A DNA stretch of 64,000 nt. Source: Nocardioides bruguierae (GTDB taxonomy: Bacteria > Actinomycetota > Actinomycetes > Propionibacteriales > Nocardioidaceae). The DNA lies in the NCBI RefSeq assembly GCF_023656415.1, contig NZ_JAMOIL010000005.1:124001-188000 (forward strand), read 5' to 3'. Positions 7,990-15,823 of the stretch are shown in pieces. How positions within the stretch are numbered: position 1 is the stretch's first letter; the number at the start of each line of letters is the position of its first letter. Position numbers and translations under genes: made by a program. The notes beneath the pieces are model-generated. The model made no database searches, was not told the DNA's origin, and saw nothing but the letters and a program-made list of their open reading frames with translations.

Positions 7990-8043
7990 TCAGCCCAGGA
8001 GCGCGACGCGCTGGCGAATGTGGGTCACCGGCTGGTCGGGCAC
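7990..8043 (-). CDS. cimA leader peptide (17 aa)
   Basis: A GTG-started ORF encodes MPDQPVTHIRQRVALLG. It contains an Ile codon ATT, rare in this GC-rich genome, and several Val and Leu codons. A TGGGC-TGAG-GCCCA hairpin (7984-7997) overlaps its stop codon, as expected for a ribosome-pausing hairpin. The intrinsic terminator follows 28 bases later. A -10-like CACACT (8050-8055) lies six bases before the GTG, so the peptide may be translated from a leaderless mRNA. Stalling at scarce isoleucyl-tRNA would let RNA polymerase read into cimA. This is inferred from architecture. Confidence 0.7.
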   Translation of the reverse strand: MPDQPVTHIRQRVALLG

Positions 8044-8136
8044 GCCCCCAGTGTGCCACGACGGGGCGGTGGCGGCGCTCGCGTCCAGGTGCCGGTACCG
8101 CGGAGCGCCGGACGCCGGGAGCGGACGGACGTGGGG

Positions 8137-9885
8137 TCAGCCGACGAGCCAGTCGGGCAGCGTGACGCTCCGCCAGGGCGCTCCCCCGGCCGGGGCCCAG
8201 TCCGGGCCGCCGTCGAGCACGGCGGTGGCGCCCGCCCCCGCGAGCGCGGCCAGGACGACCAGCATCACCAGCCAGGTGCCCACGCCCGCCGACAGCGGCT
8301 GCACCACGCGACGCAGCGGGCGACGCACCCGCTCGGAGCCCGGGCCGGCGCCCAGAGCCAGCACGAGCAGGACACCGCCGACGAGCGCGGTGCGCGGCAG
8401 GCCCACGGCGGCCGCGTAGCAGACGAGACCGGCCGCCACGGCCCAGCCGACCGACCAGAGGAGCAGCAGCCCTGTCGACGGCAGGGTCTGGAGCAGGTCC
8501 CAGGGCAGGCCCACGACGCGACGGGGCCCGTCGTGCCAGCGGCTGCCGCGCTCGGCCCGGCGCTCGTCGACCCGGCTGGCACCGCGGGAGGCCCCGCGCA
8601 GCAGCCAGGTGGCCGCGGCCAGGCCGGCACCGACCAGGTAGGGGTAGGCCGAGAGCAGGGCCCCGACGGCGGCGGCGAGCGCCAGCCACAGCAGGCCGCG
8701 GCGCAGCCGCTCCCCCGCGCCGACGCGGACGGGCGGCTCCGGCTCGGTCTCCTCCTCGCCCCAGCCGCCCCAGCGCAGGCCGTCCAGGTCGTCGCCGTCG
8801 TCCCCGGTGCCCTCAGCGTCCCCGGTGTCCTCGTCGTCCCTCTCGTACCGGTCGTCGTACCGGTCCTCGGGCAGCACCTGCGTGTGGGGCGCCTCCTCCA
8901 CGAGCGTGGGCTCGGCGGCAGCGGCCCTCGTAGCGGCACCGGCAGCAGCACCGGCGGCAGCACCGGCGACGGGGACGACGCGAGTGGTGTCCTGGGGGTG
9001 CGAGGCCGGGCCGAGCGGCTGGGTGTCGGGGACGGGGTCGGCGGCCACGGTGGCCGGCCGGGACGGCACGCCCTGGGCGCGGAACCAGGACAGCAGCTGG
9101 TCGAGGGTCGGACGGCGGTCGGGCTCGGGGTCGAGGGAGACCTCGACGACCCGGCGCAGGTCGCCCTCGAGGCCGGTCAGGTCGTGCTCGCCCCGGCGGA
9201 CGCGGTCGAGCACCGCCTCGATCGGGCCGCGGCCGAACGGGGCGCGGCCGGTGCCGGCGTAGGCGACGGTCGCGGCCCACGCGTGCACGTCGGAGGCGGC
9301 GCTGGCGTCCTCGCCGACGAGGATCTCGGGTGCGACGTAGCCGGGCGTGCCGAGCAGGAAGCCGGTCCGGGTCAGCCGGGAGTCCTCGGCGAGCCGGGCG
9401 AGGCCGAAGTCGATGAGGATGGGCGCTCGGCCCTCCATCAGCACGTTGGACGGCTTGACGTCGCGGTGCAGGACGCCGGCACCGTGCACGGCCGCCAGGC
9501 CCTCGGCGAGGCAGCCGGCGAACCACAGCAGGTCGGCGCCGCGGATCGGGCCCTCCTCCGCAACGTGGTCGTGCACGGAGAGGCCCGGCACGTACCGGGT
9601 GGCGACGTAGGGCACGGTCGCCCAGGGGTCCGCGTCGAGCACCGGCGCCACCCAGCGGGAGTGGACCCGTCCGAGGGACGCGACCTCGCGGGCCAGCCGC
9701 TGCCGTCCCTCGTCGTCGCCGACCACGTGCGGGCGCAGCACCTTGAGCGCGACGCGGTCGCCCTCGGGCGTGCGCGCGAGGTGGACCACGCCCATGCCGC
9801 CCTCGCCGAGCTTGGTGATCAGCTCGTAGGGCCCCACGCGCTGGGGACCGGTGCGGTCACCGCGGTCGGTGGGCTGGGCGCTCAT
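8137..9885 (-). CDS. Membrane Ser/Thr protein kinase
   Basis: This 582-residue Hanks-type kinase has a catalytic domain at about residues 18-275 with the Gly-loop (LGEGGMGVVHLA), catalytic Lys (VALKVL), HRDVKPSNVL, the DFG motif (IDFGLAR) and an APE-like VAPEIL. A low-complexity Ala/Gly and acidic linker follows. The C-terminal 170 residues hold several hydrophobic helices, but there is no PASTA or other extracellular sensor domain. It resembles PknB-like kinases only in the catalytic part. Its target is unknown. It lies between ilvE and the cimA leader, and its stop is about 80 bases before that leader's predicted promoter. Confidence 0.88.
   Translation of the reverse strand: MSAQPTDRGDRTGPQRVGPYELITKLGEGGMGVVHLARTPEGDRVALKVLRPHVVGDDEGRQRLAREVASLGRVHSRWVAPVLDADPWATVPYVATRYVPGLSVHDHVAEEGPIRGADLLWFAGCLAEGLAAVHGAGVLHRDVKPSNVLMEGRAPILIDFGLARLAEDSRLTRTGFLLGTPGYVAPEILVGEDASAASDVHAWAATVAYAGTGRAPFGRGPIEAVLDRVRRGEHDLTGLEGDLRRVVEVSLDPEPDRRPTLDQLLSWFRAQGVPSRPATVAADPVPDTQPLGPASHPQDTTRVVPVAGAAAGAAAGAATRAAAAEPTLVEEAPHTQVLPEDRYDDRYERDDEDTGDAEGTGDDGDDLDGLRWGGWGEEETEPEPPVRVGAGERLRRGLLWLALAAAVGALLSAYPYLVGAGLAAATWLLRGASRGASRVDERRAERGSRWHDGPRRVVGLPWDLLQTLPSTGLLLLWSVGWAVAAGLVCYAAAVGLPRTALVGGVLLVLALGAGPGSERVRRPLRRVVQPLSAGVGTWLVMLVVLAALAGAGATAVLDGGPDWAPAGGAPWRSVTLPDWLVG
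8932..8967. repeat. 12-bp minisatellite in the kinase linker
   Basis: Three imperfect 12-bp copies (agcggcaccggc, agcagcaccggc, ggcagcaccggc) encode the Ala/Gly-rich linker of the kinase. Confidence 0.7.
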
Positions 9886-9927
9886 GGGCGTGAGGGTACC
9901 GGCGAGGGTGCGGCGCCCCCGACACGA

Positions 9928-9962
9928 CGACGCCCGCCCCGGGCGGGCCGGGACGGGCGTCG
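9928..9962 (-). terminator. Probable ilvE terminator
   Basis: The arms CGACGCCCG and CGGGCGTCG (9928-9936, 9954-9962) pair perfectly, with a further GC-rich hairpin between them. The element sits just after the ilvE stop on the minus strand. There is no T-run. Confidence 0.55.
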
Positions 9963-9978
9963 AGCAGTGCGGGTGGGC

Positions 9979-11058
9979 TCAGCAGATCTTGTGCATCCAG
10001 CCGTGGCCGTCGTCCGCGCGGCCGTACTGGATGTCGACGAGCTGCTTGCGCAGCTCCATGGCGACCTCGCCGACGGGGGCCGAGGGCAGCGAGCCGCCGT
10101 CCCAGCGCAGCTCGCCGACGGGCGTCACGACGGCGGCCGTGCCGCAGGCGAAGATCTCGGTGATCTCGCCGGAGGCGACGCCGTCCTTCCACTCGTCGAT
10201 GGAGAACTTCCGCTCCTCGACGGTGTAGCCCATCTTCTCGGCCAGCGTGATGATCGAGGCGCGGGTGATGCCCTCGAGGATCGTGCCGGTCGCCGGGGTG
10301 ACGATGCGGCCGTCGGCGTGCACGAAGTAGAGGTTCATGCCGCCGAGCTCCTCGACGTACTTCTGCTCGGTGGAGTCGAGGAAGACGACCTGGTCGCAGC
10401 CGTGGGCCGAGGCCTCCTGCTGGGCGACCAGCGAGGCGGCGTAGTTGCCGCCGGTCTTGGCCGCGCCCATGCCCCCGCGGCCGGCGCGGGAGTACTGCTC
10501 GGTCAGCCAGATGGTGACGGGCTTGACCCCGCCCTTGAAGTAGGAGCCGACGGGGCTGGCGATCACCATGAAGGTGACGTGCTGCGAGGGCCGGACGCCG
10601 AGGAAGGTCTCGGAGGCGAACATGAAGGGGCGCAGGTAGAGGCTCTTCTCGTTCGCGCCCTCGGACGTCGGCACCCAGCGCTCGTCGGCACGGACCAGGG
10701 CGTCGACGTACTCGACGAACTCGTCCTCGGGCAGGACGGGCAGCGCGAGGCGCTCGGCGGAGCGGGCCATGCGCGCGGCGTTGGCCTCGGGGCGGAACGA
10801 CCAGACCGACCCGTCGGGGTGCCGGTAGGCCTTCATCCCCTCGAAGATCTCCTGGGCGTAGTGCAGCACGGCCGCGGCGGGGTCGATCGACAGCGGCGCG
10901 TAGGGCTCGATGCGAGCCGCGTGCCAGCCGGCGTCCGGCGTCCACTCGACCGTGAGCATGTGGTCGGTGAAGTAGGTGCCGAAGCCGGGGTTCGCGAAGA
11001 TCTCGGCGAGCCGGGCGTCGTCGACGGGGTGGTCCGAGACGGTCGTGCTGATCTGCAT
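9979..11058 (-). CDS. ilvE: Branched-chain amino acid aminotransferase
   Basis: IlvE transfers the amino group between glutamate and the 2-oxo acids of Leu, Ile and Val. The 359-residue fold-type IV PLP enzyme has the conserved HYAQEIFEGMKAYR segment, RPFMFAS, and PLP Lys about 201 in GGMGAAKTGGNYAAS. The ATG at 11058 is chosen over the upstream GTG because a TAACGT -10 box covers that GTG and ends seven bases before the ATG. No leader peptide was found, unlike cimA, leuB and ilvB. Confidence 0.95.
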   Translation of the reverse strand: MQISTTVSDHPVDDARLAEIFANPGFGTYFTDHMLTVEWTPDAGWHAARIEPYAPLSIDPAAAVLHYAQEIFEGMKAYRHPDGSVWSFRPEANAARMARSAERLALPVLPEDEFVEYVDALVRADERWVPTSEGANEKSLYLRPFMFASETFLGVRPSQHVTFMVIASPVGSYFKGGVKPVTIWLTEQYSRAGRGGMGAAKTGGNYAASLVAQQEASAHGCDQVVFLDSTEQKYVEELGGMNLYFVHADGRIVTPATGTILEGITRASIITLAEKMGYTVEERKFSIDEWKDGVASGEITEIFACGTAAVVTPVGELRWDGGSLPSAPVGEVAMELRKQLVDIQYGRADDGHGWMHKIC

Positions 11059-11065
11059 GAGGGTC

Positions 11066-11071
11066 ACGTTA
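11066..11071 (-). promoter_or_regulatory. Leaderless -10 box (TAACGT) for ilvE
   Basis: TAACGT on the minus strand ends seven bases before the ilvE ATG and argues against the more upstream GTG start. Confidence 0.6.
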
Positions 11072-11340
11072 GTGGGTCTCTCTCGTGGTGAGACAGGGGT
11101 GCCGCGTCGGCGGGGGCTGCCTGGAGCGCGTCGTCACCCTGTCCGCGCGGAAGGGTCAGGGGTCGTGCGGCGGGCCTGCGAGGGCCTGACGCGCGGGGAC
11201 GGCGGCGGAAAAGCGCCGACGCCGGGCGACCGCTCCCCGCCTGGTGGGGGGCAGCGCCCGACGTCGTCGGTGTCGCGAGGGTCGGGGTCAGGCCCGCGTC
11301 GTGCGGGGTCCCGGCGGTGCGCGGCGGACGTCCTCGGGCG

Positions 11341-12456
11341 TCAGCCGGCTACTCGGGCGGCGATCGCGTCGCCGATCGCGGAGGTCTTGCGCGGCTCGGC
11401 GCCGCGGTCTGCGAGGTCGGCCAGGACCGCCTTCTCGACCGCGGCGGCGGCGTCGGGGTGACCGAGGTGGTCGAGCAGGAGCGCGCCGGAGAGGATCGCG
11501 GCGGTCGGGTCAGCCTTCTGCTGGCCGGCGATGTCGGGGGCGGAGCCGTGGACCGGCTCGAACATCGACGGGTAGGTGCGGTCGGGGTTGACGTTGCCCG
11601 AGGCGGCCAGGCCGATGCCGCCGGTGATCGCGGCGGCGAGGTCGGTGACGATGTCGCCGAACAGGTTGTCGGTGACGATGACGTCGAAGCGCTGCGGGTT
11701 GACCGTCAGGTGGATCATCGTCGCGTCGACGTGCATGTAGTCGACGGTGACGTCGGGGTACTCGGAGGCGATCTCCTGCGTGAGGCGCCACCAGACCGCA
11801 CCGGCGTTGACCAGCACGTTGGTCTTGTGGACCAGCGTCAGCTTCTTGCGGGGGCGCTTGCTGGCGCGCTCGAAGGCGTCGCGGACGACGCGCTCGACGC
11901 CGAAGGCGGTGTTGACGCTGACCTCGGTGGCGACCTCGGCCGGCGTGCCGACGCGCAGGGCGCCGCCGTTGCCGGTGTAGGGGCCCTCGGTGCCCTCGCG
12001 GACGACGACGAAGTCGACGTCCTCGCCCTTGAGCACGTGGTCGCCCAGCGGCGAGACGCTGCCCGGGTAGATCTTGCTCGGGCGCAGGTTCACGTAGTGG
12101 TCGAGCGCGAAGCGCAGCTTCAGCAGCAGGCCTCGCTCGAGGATGCCCGGGGGCAGGTTCGGGTCGCCGGGCTTGCCGCCGACCGCGCCGAGCAGGATGG
12201 CGCCCTGGCCCTTGATCTCCTCCAGCACCGAGTCCGGCAGCACCTCGCCGGTGCGCAGGTAGCGCTCGGCGCCGAGGTCGTAGGCGGTGCGGTTGAAGGT
12301 GACGCCCGACGGCGCAGCCGCCTCCAGGACCTTGAGGGCCTCGGGGACGACCTCCTGACCGATGCCGTCGCCCTCGATGACCGCGAGGTCGATGGACCCG
12401 GCTGCCGGGGCGGTGGCTTCGGTGGTGGAGGCGGCCTGCGCCGTGGTGCTCGTCAT
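11341..12456 (-). CDS. leuB: 3-isopropylmalate dehydrogenase
   Basis: LeuB oxidises and decarboxylates 3-isopropylmalate to 2-oxoisocaproate in leucine synthesis. The 371-residue NAD-dependent enzyme shows [14 protein letters not shown] at the N-terminus, the [19 protein letters not shown] metal-binding segment and [12 protein letters not shown] near the C-terminus. The start chosen is ATG 12456, giving [10 protein letters not shown]; it has a slightly extended Ala/Thr-rich N-terminus. It lies ten bases after a 42-aa ORF and downstream of a Leu-rich leader peptide, suggesting leucine-responsive expression. Confidence 0.94.
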   Translation of the reverse strand: MTSTTAQAASTTEATAPAAGSIDLAVIEGDGIGQEVVPEALKVLEAAAPSGVTFNRTAYDLGAERYLRTGEVLPDSVLEEIKGQGAILLGAVGGKPGDPNLPPGILERGLLLKLRFALDHYVNLRPSKIYPGSVSPLGDHVLKGEDVDFVVVREGTEGPYTGNGGALRVGTPAEVATEVSVNTAFGVERVVRDAFERASKRPRKKLTLVHKTNVLVNAGAVWWRLTQEIASEYPDVTVDYMHVDATMIHLTVNPQRFDVIVTDNLFGDIVTDLAAAITGGIGLAASGNVNPDRTYPSMFEPVHGSAPDIAGQQKADPTAAILSGALLLDHLGHPDAAAAVEKAVLADLADRGAEPRKTSAIGDAIAARVAG

Positions 12457-12466
12457 GCCGACGAGC

Positions 12467-12595
12467 CTAGTTGTCGTCGGGTCGCTCCCCGCCGTTGTCC
12501 CGCAGGTCGAGAGACCGCTGGACCGCCTCACGGCTGGTGGGGTTGGCGGGGTCGTGCGCGGCGGGGCCCCAGCCCTCGGGGTACATGTCGTACAT
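12467..12595 (-). CDS. 42-residue acidic small protein
   Basis: The short ORF starts [10 protein letters not shown] and ends ERPDDN, and is rich in Asp, Glu, Pro and Arg. The ATG at 12595 has a good AGGAG nine bases upstream. The stop is ten bases before leuB, so the two are probably on one mRNA downstream of the leu leader. No membrane segment, signal peptide or known domain is visible. I do not recognise it. It could be a translated small protein or a second regulatory ORF that couples translation into leuB. Confidence 0.55.
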   Translation of the reverse strand: MYDMYPEGWGPAAHDPANPTSREAVQRSLDLRDNGGERPDDN

Positions 12596-12761
12596 CGGTG
12601 TTCGCTCCTCGACTCGTGCGTCGTCTGCTGTCCTGGGGATCGACCGTCCCTCGCCACCCTCAAGGAGTCCTGAGAGATGGATAGGAAAGGGACGGATCGG
12701 GCTCATCGACGGTGATGTGCCGGTGCGAGGCCGTGTGCGCAGTCCCTGCCCGCGCCGGTCA

Positions 12762-12816
12762 CCACGGCGAGGGGGCCTCTGGGGCAGGTCGTCAGGCCTG
12801 CCGGGCCTCGCCGTGG
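12762..12816 (-). promoter_or_regulatory. leuB leader hairpin
   Basis: An 11-bp perfect stem (12806-12816 with 12762-12772) encloses a second 6-bp stem (ggcagg/cctgcc, 12783-12788 with 12797-12802). The 5' arm begins at the leader-peptide codons right after the Leu/Val run, so a stalled ribosome would cover it. No T-run follows, so control may be translational or Rho-dependent. Confidence 0.65.
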
Positions 12817-12845
12817 CGGAGGAGTACGAGAAGGATGCGCGTCAT
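12792..12845 (-). CDS. leuB leader peptide (17 aa)
   Basis: An ATG-started ORF encodes MTRILLVLLRHGEARQA. It contains the consecutive codons ATC CTT CTC GTA CTC CTC, six branched-chain codons in a row including rare CTT and GTA. A TATGGT -10 box (12855-12860) lies nine bases upstream of the ATG, so the ORF begins near the mRNA 5' end. It precedes the 42-aa ORF and leuB on the same strand. The composition is typical of leucine attenuators predicted in actinobacteria. Confidence 0.8.
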   Translation of the reverse strand: MTRILLVLLRHGEARQA

Positions 12846-12854
12846 GGTGAGAGC

Positions 12855-12860
12855 ACCATA
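12855..12860 (-). promoter_or_regulatory. -10 box (TATGGT) of the leu leader
   Basis: TATGGT on the minus strand is nine bases upstream of the leader ATG. A TGTCAC hexamer 16 bases further upstream could serve as -35. Confidence 0.5.
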
Positions 12861-12943
12861 ACCGGTGAGCGGACGCGTGACACCGCATTTCGGATGTTGT
12901 CCGCGTGGCGAGACGCGGCTCACGTGGTGGGACACTGGTCCAC

Positions 12944-13513
12944 GTGAGCGCGCCACCCGACCTCCCGGACGTCGTCGAGCGGGCCTTCCAGGTCTCCCGC
13001 CGTGCCGGCTACGTCTCGTTCTGCCGCAACGAGACCGGGCGGCTGCTGGCGACCCTGGCCGCCACCCGCGAGGGCACCATGGCCGAGTTCGGCACCGGCT
13101 GCGGCGTGGGCACCGCCTGGCTGCGCAGCGGCGTCCGGCACGACAAGGCCCAGATCGTCACCGCCGAGCTGGACGCGCGGCTCGCCGGGTTCGCCTCGGA
13201 GATCTTCGCCGACGACCCCTGCGTCGAGGTGCTGGCGGCCGACTGGTCGCGCCTGCGCGACCGCGGCCCCTACTCGCTGCTCTTCCTGGACTCCGGCGCC
13301 CCGGACGAGGTCGGCACCGACGCGATCGCCGACCTGGTCGAGCCCGGCGGCCTCGTCGTCCTCGACGACTTCACGCCCTGCGAGCTCTGGCCGCCCATCT
13401 CCTACGGCCGCGTCGACACGCTGCGCCAGGACTGGCTGACAGACGAGCGGTTCACCGCCGTCGAGGTGATGGTCGCCCCCGACGCCGCCTGCGTGGTCGC
13501 CACCCGCCGCTGA
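12944..13513 (+). CDS. Class I SAM-dependent methyltransferase
   Basis: This 189-residue protein has the Rossmann SAM-binding motif EFGTGCGVGTAWL at about residues 45-57, a later acidic strand end (IVTAELDARL), and SLLFLDSGAPD and GGLVVLDDFTP as motifs of the O-methyltransferase type. The substrate is unknown. The GTG at 12944 is preferred because a GACACT -10-like box ends seven bases upstream; two earlier in-frame GTGs are less consistent. It is divergent from the leuB leader. Confidence 0.78.
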   Translation: MSAPPDLPDVVERAFQVSRRAGYVSFCRNETGRLLATLAATREGTMAEFGTGCGVGTAWLRSGVRHDKAQIVTAELDARLAGFASEIFADDPCVEVLAADWSRLRDRGPYSLLFLDSGAPDEVGTDAIADLVEPGGLVVLDDFTPCELWPPISYGRVDTLRQDWLTDERFTAVEVMVAPDAACVVATRR

Positions 13514-13523
13514 GAGCCACGGT

Positions 13524-13589
13524 CGAGTCGGCAGAAAGTTGCTGCCGACTCGGCGCTGACCCGGCAGAAAGTTACGGCCGACTCGGCGC
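13524..13589. repeat. Palindromic 33-bp direct repeat
   Basis: The arms 13524-13534 and 13542-13552 form a perfect 11-bp inverted repeat with a 7-base loop (aaagttg). A second, degenerate copy begins 33 bp later (cggcagaaagtt at 13562), extends over the end of the yczE-like gene and keeps the gccgactcggcgc 3' part. It lies between convergent genes. It looks like a short palindromic dispersed element and could also terminate transcription. Confidence 0.65.
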
Positions 13590-14276
13590 GGGGACGTGCA
13601 GACGGACCGCGACCAGGGGCAGCAGGCGCTGGGCCAGCGGTCCGATCGCCAGCGCGTAGAGCACGGTGCCCGCGCCCAGGGGCCCGCCGAGGGCGAGGCC
13701 GACGAGCACGACGACGACCTCCAGGCACGTGCGGACGAGGCGGAGCGAGCGTCCGGTGACGCGGGCGAGGCCGGTCATCAGCCCGTCGCGCGGGCCGCGA
13801 CCCAGCTGGGCACCGATGTAGAACGCGGTCGCCACGCCGTTGAGCAGCACGCCGGCGACCACCAGCGCGACCCGCACGCCCAGCGGGGCGTCGGACCCGA
13901 GCGAGCCGGGCAGCACGGCCAGCGTGGCGTCGGTCGAGAGCCCCACCAGCACGGCGTTGGCGAGCGTGCCGATGCCGGGCACCTCGCGCAGCGGCAGCCA
14001 CAGCAGCAGCACCACGAAGGACGTCAGCACGATCGTCTCCCCCAGCGTCAGCGGCAGGTACGCCGAGACCGCCACGTCCAGGACGCCCCACGGGGGCACG
14101 CCGAGCCCCGAGGCCACCATCAGCGCGAGCGACGCCCCGTAGAGCCACAGCCCCACCAGCAGCTGCGGGAGGCGGCGGGCCAGCCGCCCGGTGCGCAGCT
14201 GGGCCAGCGGGCCGAGGTGGGCGGGCAGCAGGAGGGGCTGCTGGGACGCGGGGCGAGGGACGGCGGTCGTGGTCAC
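13572..14276 (-). CDS. YczE/YitT-family membrane protein
   Basis: The protein of about 234 residues has five or six membrane helices and the glycine-rich SGLGVPPWGVLDV and GAQLGRGPRDGLMTGLA motifs typical of YczE-like proteins. Their transport role is undefined. The gene is divergent from a MocR-type regulator, a pairing known in other bacteria where the regulator (YczR) controls yczE. The start is uncertain: GTG 14276 gives MTTTAVPRPA, while GTG 14297 adds seven residues. Confidence 0.82.
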   Translation of the reverse strand: MTTTAVPRPASQQPLLLPAHLGPLAQLRTGRLARRLPQLLVGLWLYGASLALMVASGLGVPPWGVLDVAVSAYLPLTLGETIVLTSFVVLLLWLPLREVPGIGTLANAVLVGLSTDATLAVLPGSLGSDAPLGVRVALVVAGVLLNGVATAFYIGAQLGRGPRDGLMTGLARVTGRSLRLVRTCLEVVVVLVGLALGGPLGAGTVLYALAIGPLAQRLLPLVAVRLHVPAPSRP

Positions 14277-14294
14277 CTCTCGAGGATGTGGCAG

Positions 14295-14337
14295 CACTGG
14301 CCTGGCCAGGAAGAGCCAATTCTGAGACAGTGGCCTG
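14295..14337. promoter_or_regulatory. Candidate MocR (YczR-type) operator
   Basis: Two direct repeats, CACTGGCCTG (14295-14304) and CAGTGGCCTG (14328-14337), share nine of ten bases and are 33 bp apart, three turns of B-DNA. The first overlaps the palindrome CCTGGCCAGG. MocR regulators characteristically bind spaced direct repeats. The second copy covers the regulator's own -10 box. Confidence 0.6.
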
Positions 14338-14338
14338 C

Positions 14339-15787
14339 ATGCAGCAGTCCATTTCGGCAGGCCGCGTCGCGGCGCTCGTCGGCCCGCTCGACGGCGGCCC
14401 CGCGTACGCCTCCCTCGAGGCGTCCCTGCGCCTGCTGATCGGCGACGGCCGCATCGGCTACGACGTCCGGCTGCCCAGCGAGCGCGACCTCACCGCGACG
14501 CTGGGGCTCTCGCGCACCACCGTGGCGCGCGCCTACGCCGGCCTGCGGGAGAGCGGCTACGCGGCCGCGCGCCAGGGCTCCGGCACGTTCACCCGGGTGC
14601 CCGGCGGGCGCTCGGTCACCCACGACCACGCGCTCTCCCCGCGGATGGACGAGGAGATCGACCTCGGCTGCGCGGCCACCGGGGCCGCCCCCGGCCTCAC
14701 CGAGGCCTTCGCCGGTGCGGCCACCGACCTCCCCGCCTACCTCGGCGGTCACGGGTACTTCCTGGCGGGCCTGCCGGTGCTCCAGGAGGCGATCGCCGCC
14801 CAGTACACCCGCCGCGGCCTGCCCACCGACCCGCGCCAGGTCGTCGTCACCCCCGGGGCCCTGGCCGCCTCGGCGCTGGTGAGCGTGGCCCTCACGCAGC
14901 CGGGCACCCGGGTGCTGGTCGAGTCCCCCGTCTACCCCAACGCCGTGCAGGCGCTGCGCACCGCCGGCGCGCGGGTGCTCCCCTCCCCCGTCGACGGCGG
15001 CGCCGTCGAGGGCGAGGACGGGGGCTGGGCGATGGACGAGATCGGTGCCCGGCTGCGCCAGGTGCGGCCCGCGCTGGCCTACCTCGTGCCCGACTTCCAG
15101 AACCCCACCGGCCACCTCATGGCCGACGAGCAGCGCGCCCAGCTGGCCGACCACCTCGCCGCCGCCGGCACCACCGCCGTCGTGGACGAGGCGCACCACG
15201 CCATCGCGCTGGACGACGTCGACCTGCCCCTCCCCCTGGCCGCCCACGCCCCGGGGGCGATCAGCCTCGGCAGCGCCGCGAAGGCCTACTGGGGCGGGCT
15301 GCGGCTGGGCTGGGTCCGCGCCCCGCACGCGCTGGTCGACGACCTGCTCCGGGCCCGGCTCGGCCTCGACCTCGGCACCCCGGTGATGGAGCAGCTCGTG
15401 CTGCGTCGGCTGCTGGACGCGGGTCCGGTGCTGCCGGGCCACCTCGATCGGCTCCGCGAGCAGCGCGACACCCTCGTGGCCGGTCTGCGCGAGCACCTGC
15501 CGTCCTGGCGTTTCCGGGTGCCGGCGGGCGGGCTGTCCCTGTGGTGCGCGCTGCCCGCGCCGCTGGCGGTGCCGCTGGCGGCGGCCGCCGAGGAGCGCGG
15601 CGTCGCGATCACCCCCGGGCCCGTGTTCGCCATCGAGACGGGCCTGTCCCGCTACGTGCGCATCGCCTGGACGCGGCCCGCCGCCGAGCTCGCGGACGCG
15701 GTGCCGCGCCTCGCGGCGGCGTGGGCGCACACCCTGCACGGGGCGCCGGCCGGTGCCCGCGGGCCCGAGCGCATGACGGTCGCCTGA
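14339..15787 (+). CDS. MocR-family (GntR/aminotransferase) regulator
   Basis: This 482-residue fusion has an N-terminal GntR winged helix (PSERDLTATLGLSRTTVARAYAGL, about residues 45-68) and a C-terminal fold-type I aminotransferase domain. The PLP-binding Lys lies in SLGSAAKAYWGGLRLGW and the aspartate region in YLVPDFQNPTGH. Such proteins use PLP as an effector. It probably controls the divergent yczE-like gene. The ATG at 14339 follows a GACAGT -10 box by seven bases, so the mRNA is likely leaderless. Confidence 0.9.
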   Translation: MQQSISAGRVAALVGPLDGGPAYASLEASLRLLIGDGRIGYDVRLPSERDLTATLGLSRTTVARAYAGLRESGYAAARQGSGTFTRVPGGRSVTHDHALSPRMDEEIDLGCAATGAAPGLTEAFAGAATDLPAYLGGHGYFLAGLPVLQEAIAAQYTRRGLPTDPRQVVVTPGALAASALVSVALTQPGTRVLVESPVYPNAVQALRTAGARVLPSPVDGGAVEGEDGGWAMDEIGARLRQVRPALAYLVPDFQNPTGHLMADEQRAQLADHLAAAGTTAVVDEAHHAIALDDVDLPLPLAAHAPGAISLGSAAKAYWGGLRLGWVRAPHALVDDLLRARLGLDLGTPVMEQLVLRRLLDAGPVLPGHLDRLREQRDTLVAGLREHLPSWRFRVPAGGLSLWCALPAPLAVPLAAAAEERGVAITPGPVFAIETGLSRYVRIAWTRPAAELADAVPRLAAAWAHTLHGAPAGARGPERMTVA

Positions 15788-15806
15788 GACCGGGTCGGGA
15801 CCCACG

Positions 15807-15823
15807 GACCCACGGCGTGGGTC
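15807..15823. terminator. Hairpin between convergent genes
   Basis: GACCCAC-GGC-GTGGGTC (7-3-7) lies between the MocR stop and the globin stop, overlapping the latter, and could terminate both. Confidence 0.5.

Noticed and set aside
7936..8055. T-box riboswitch upstream of cimA
   Set aside because: No T-box consensus or specifier stem is visible; a leader ORF and terminator explain the region better. The same holds for leuB and ilvB.
6697..11091. A 1464-codon open frame on the plus strand
   Set aside because: It is antisense to cimA, the kinase and ilvE, all firmly identified; a GC-bias artefact.
12703..12888. 61-codon ORF on the minus strand
   Set aside because: It overlaps the leu leader peptide in another frame and has no Shine-Dalgarno sequence or recognisable features.
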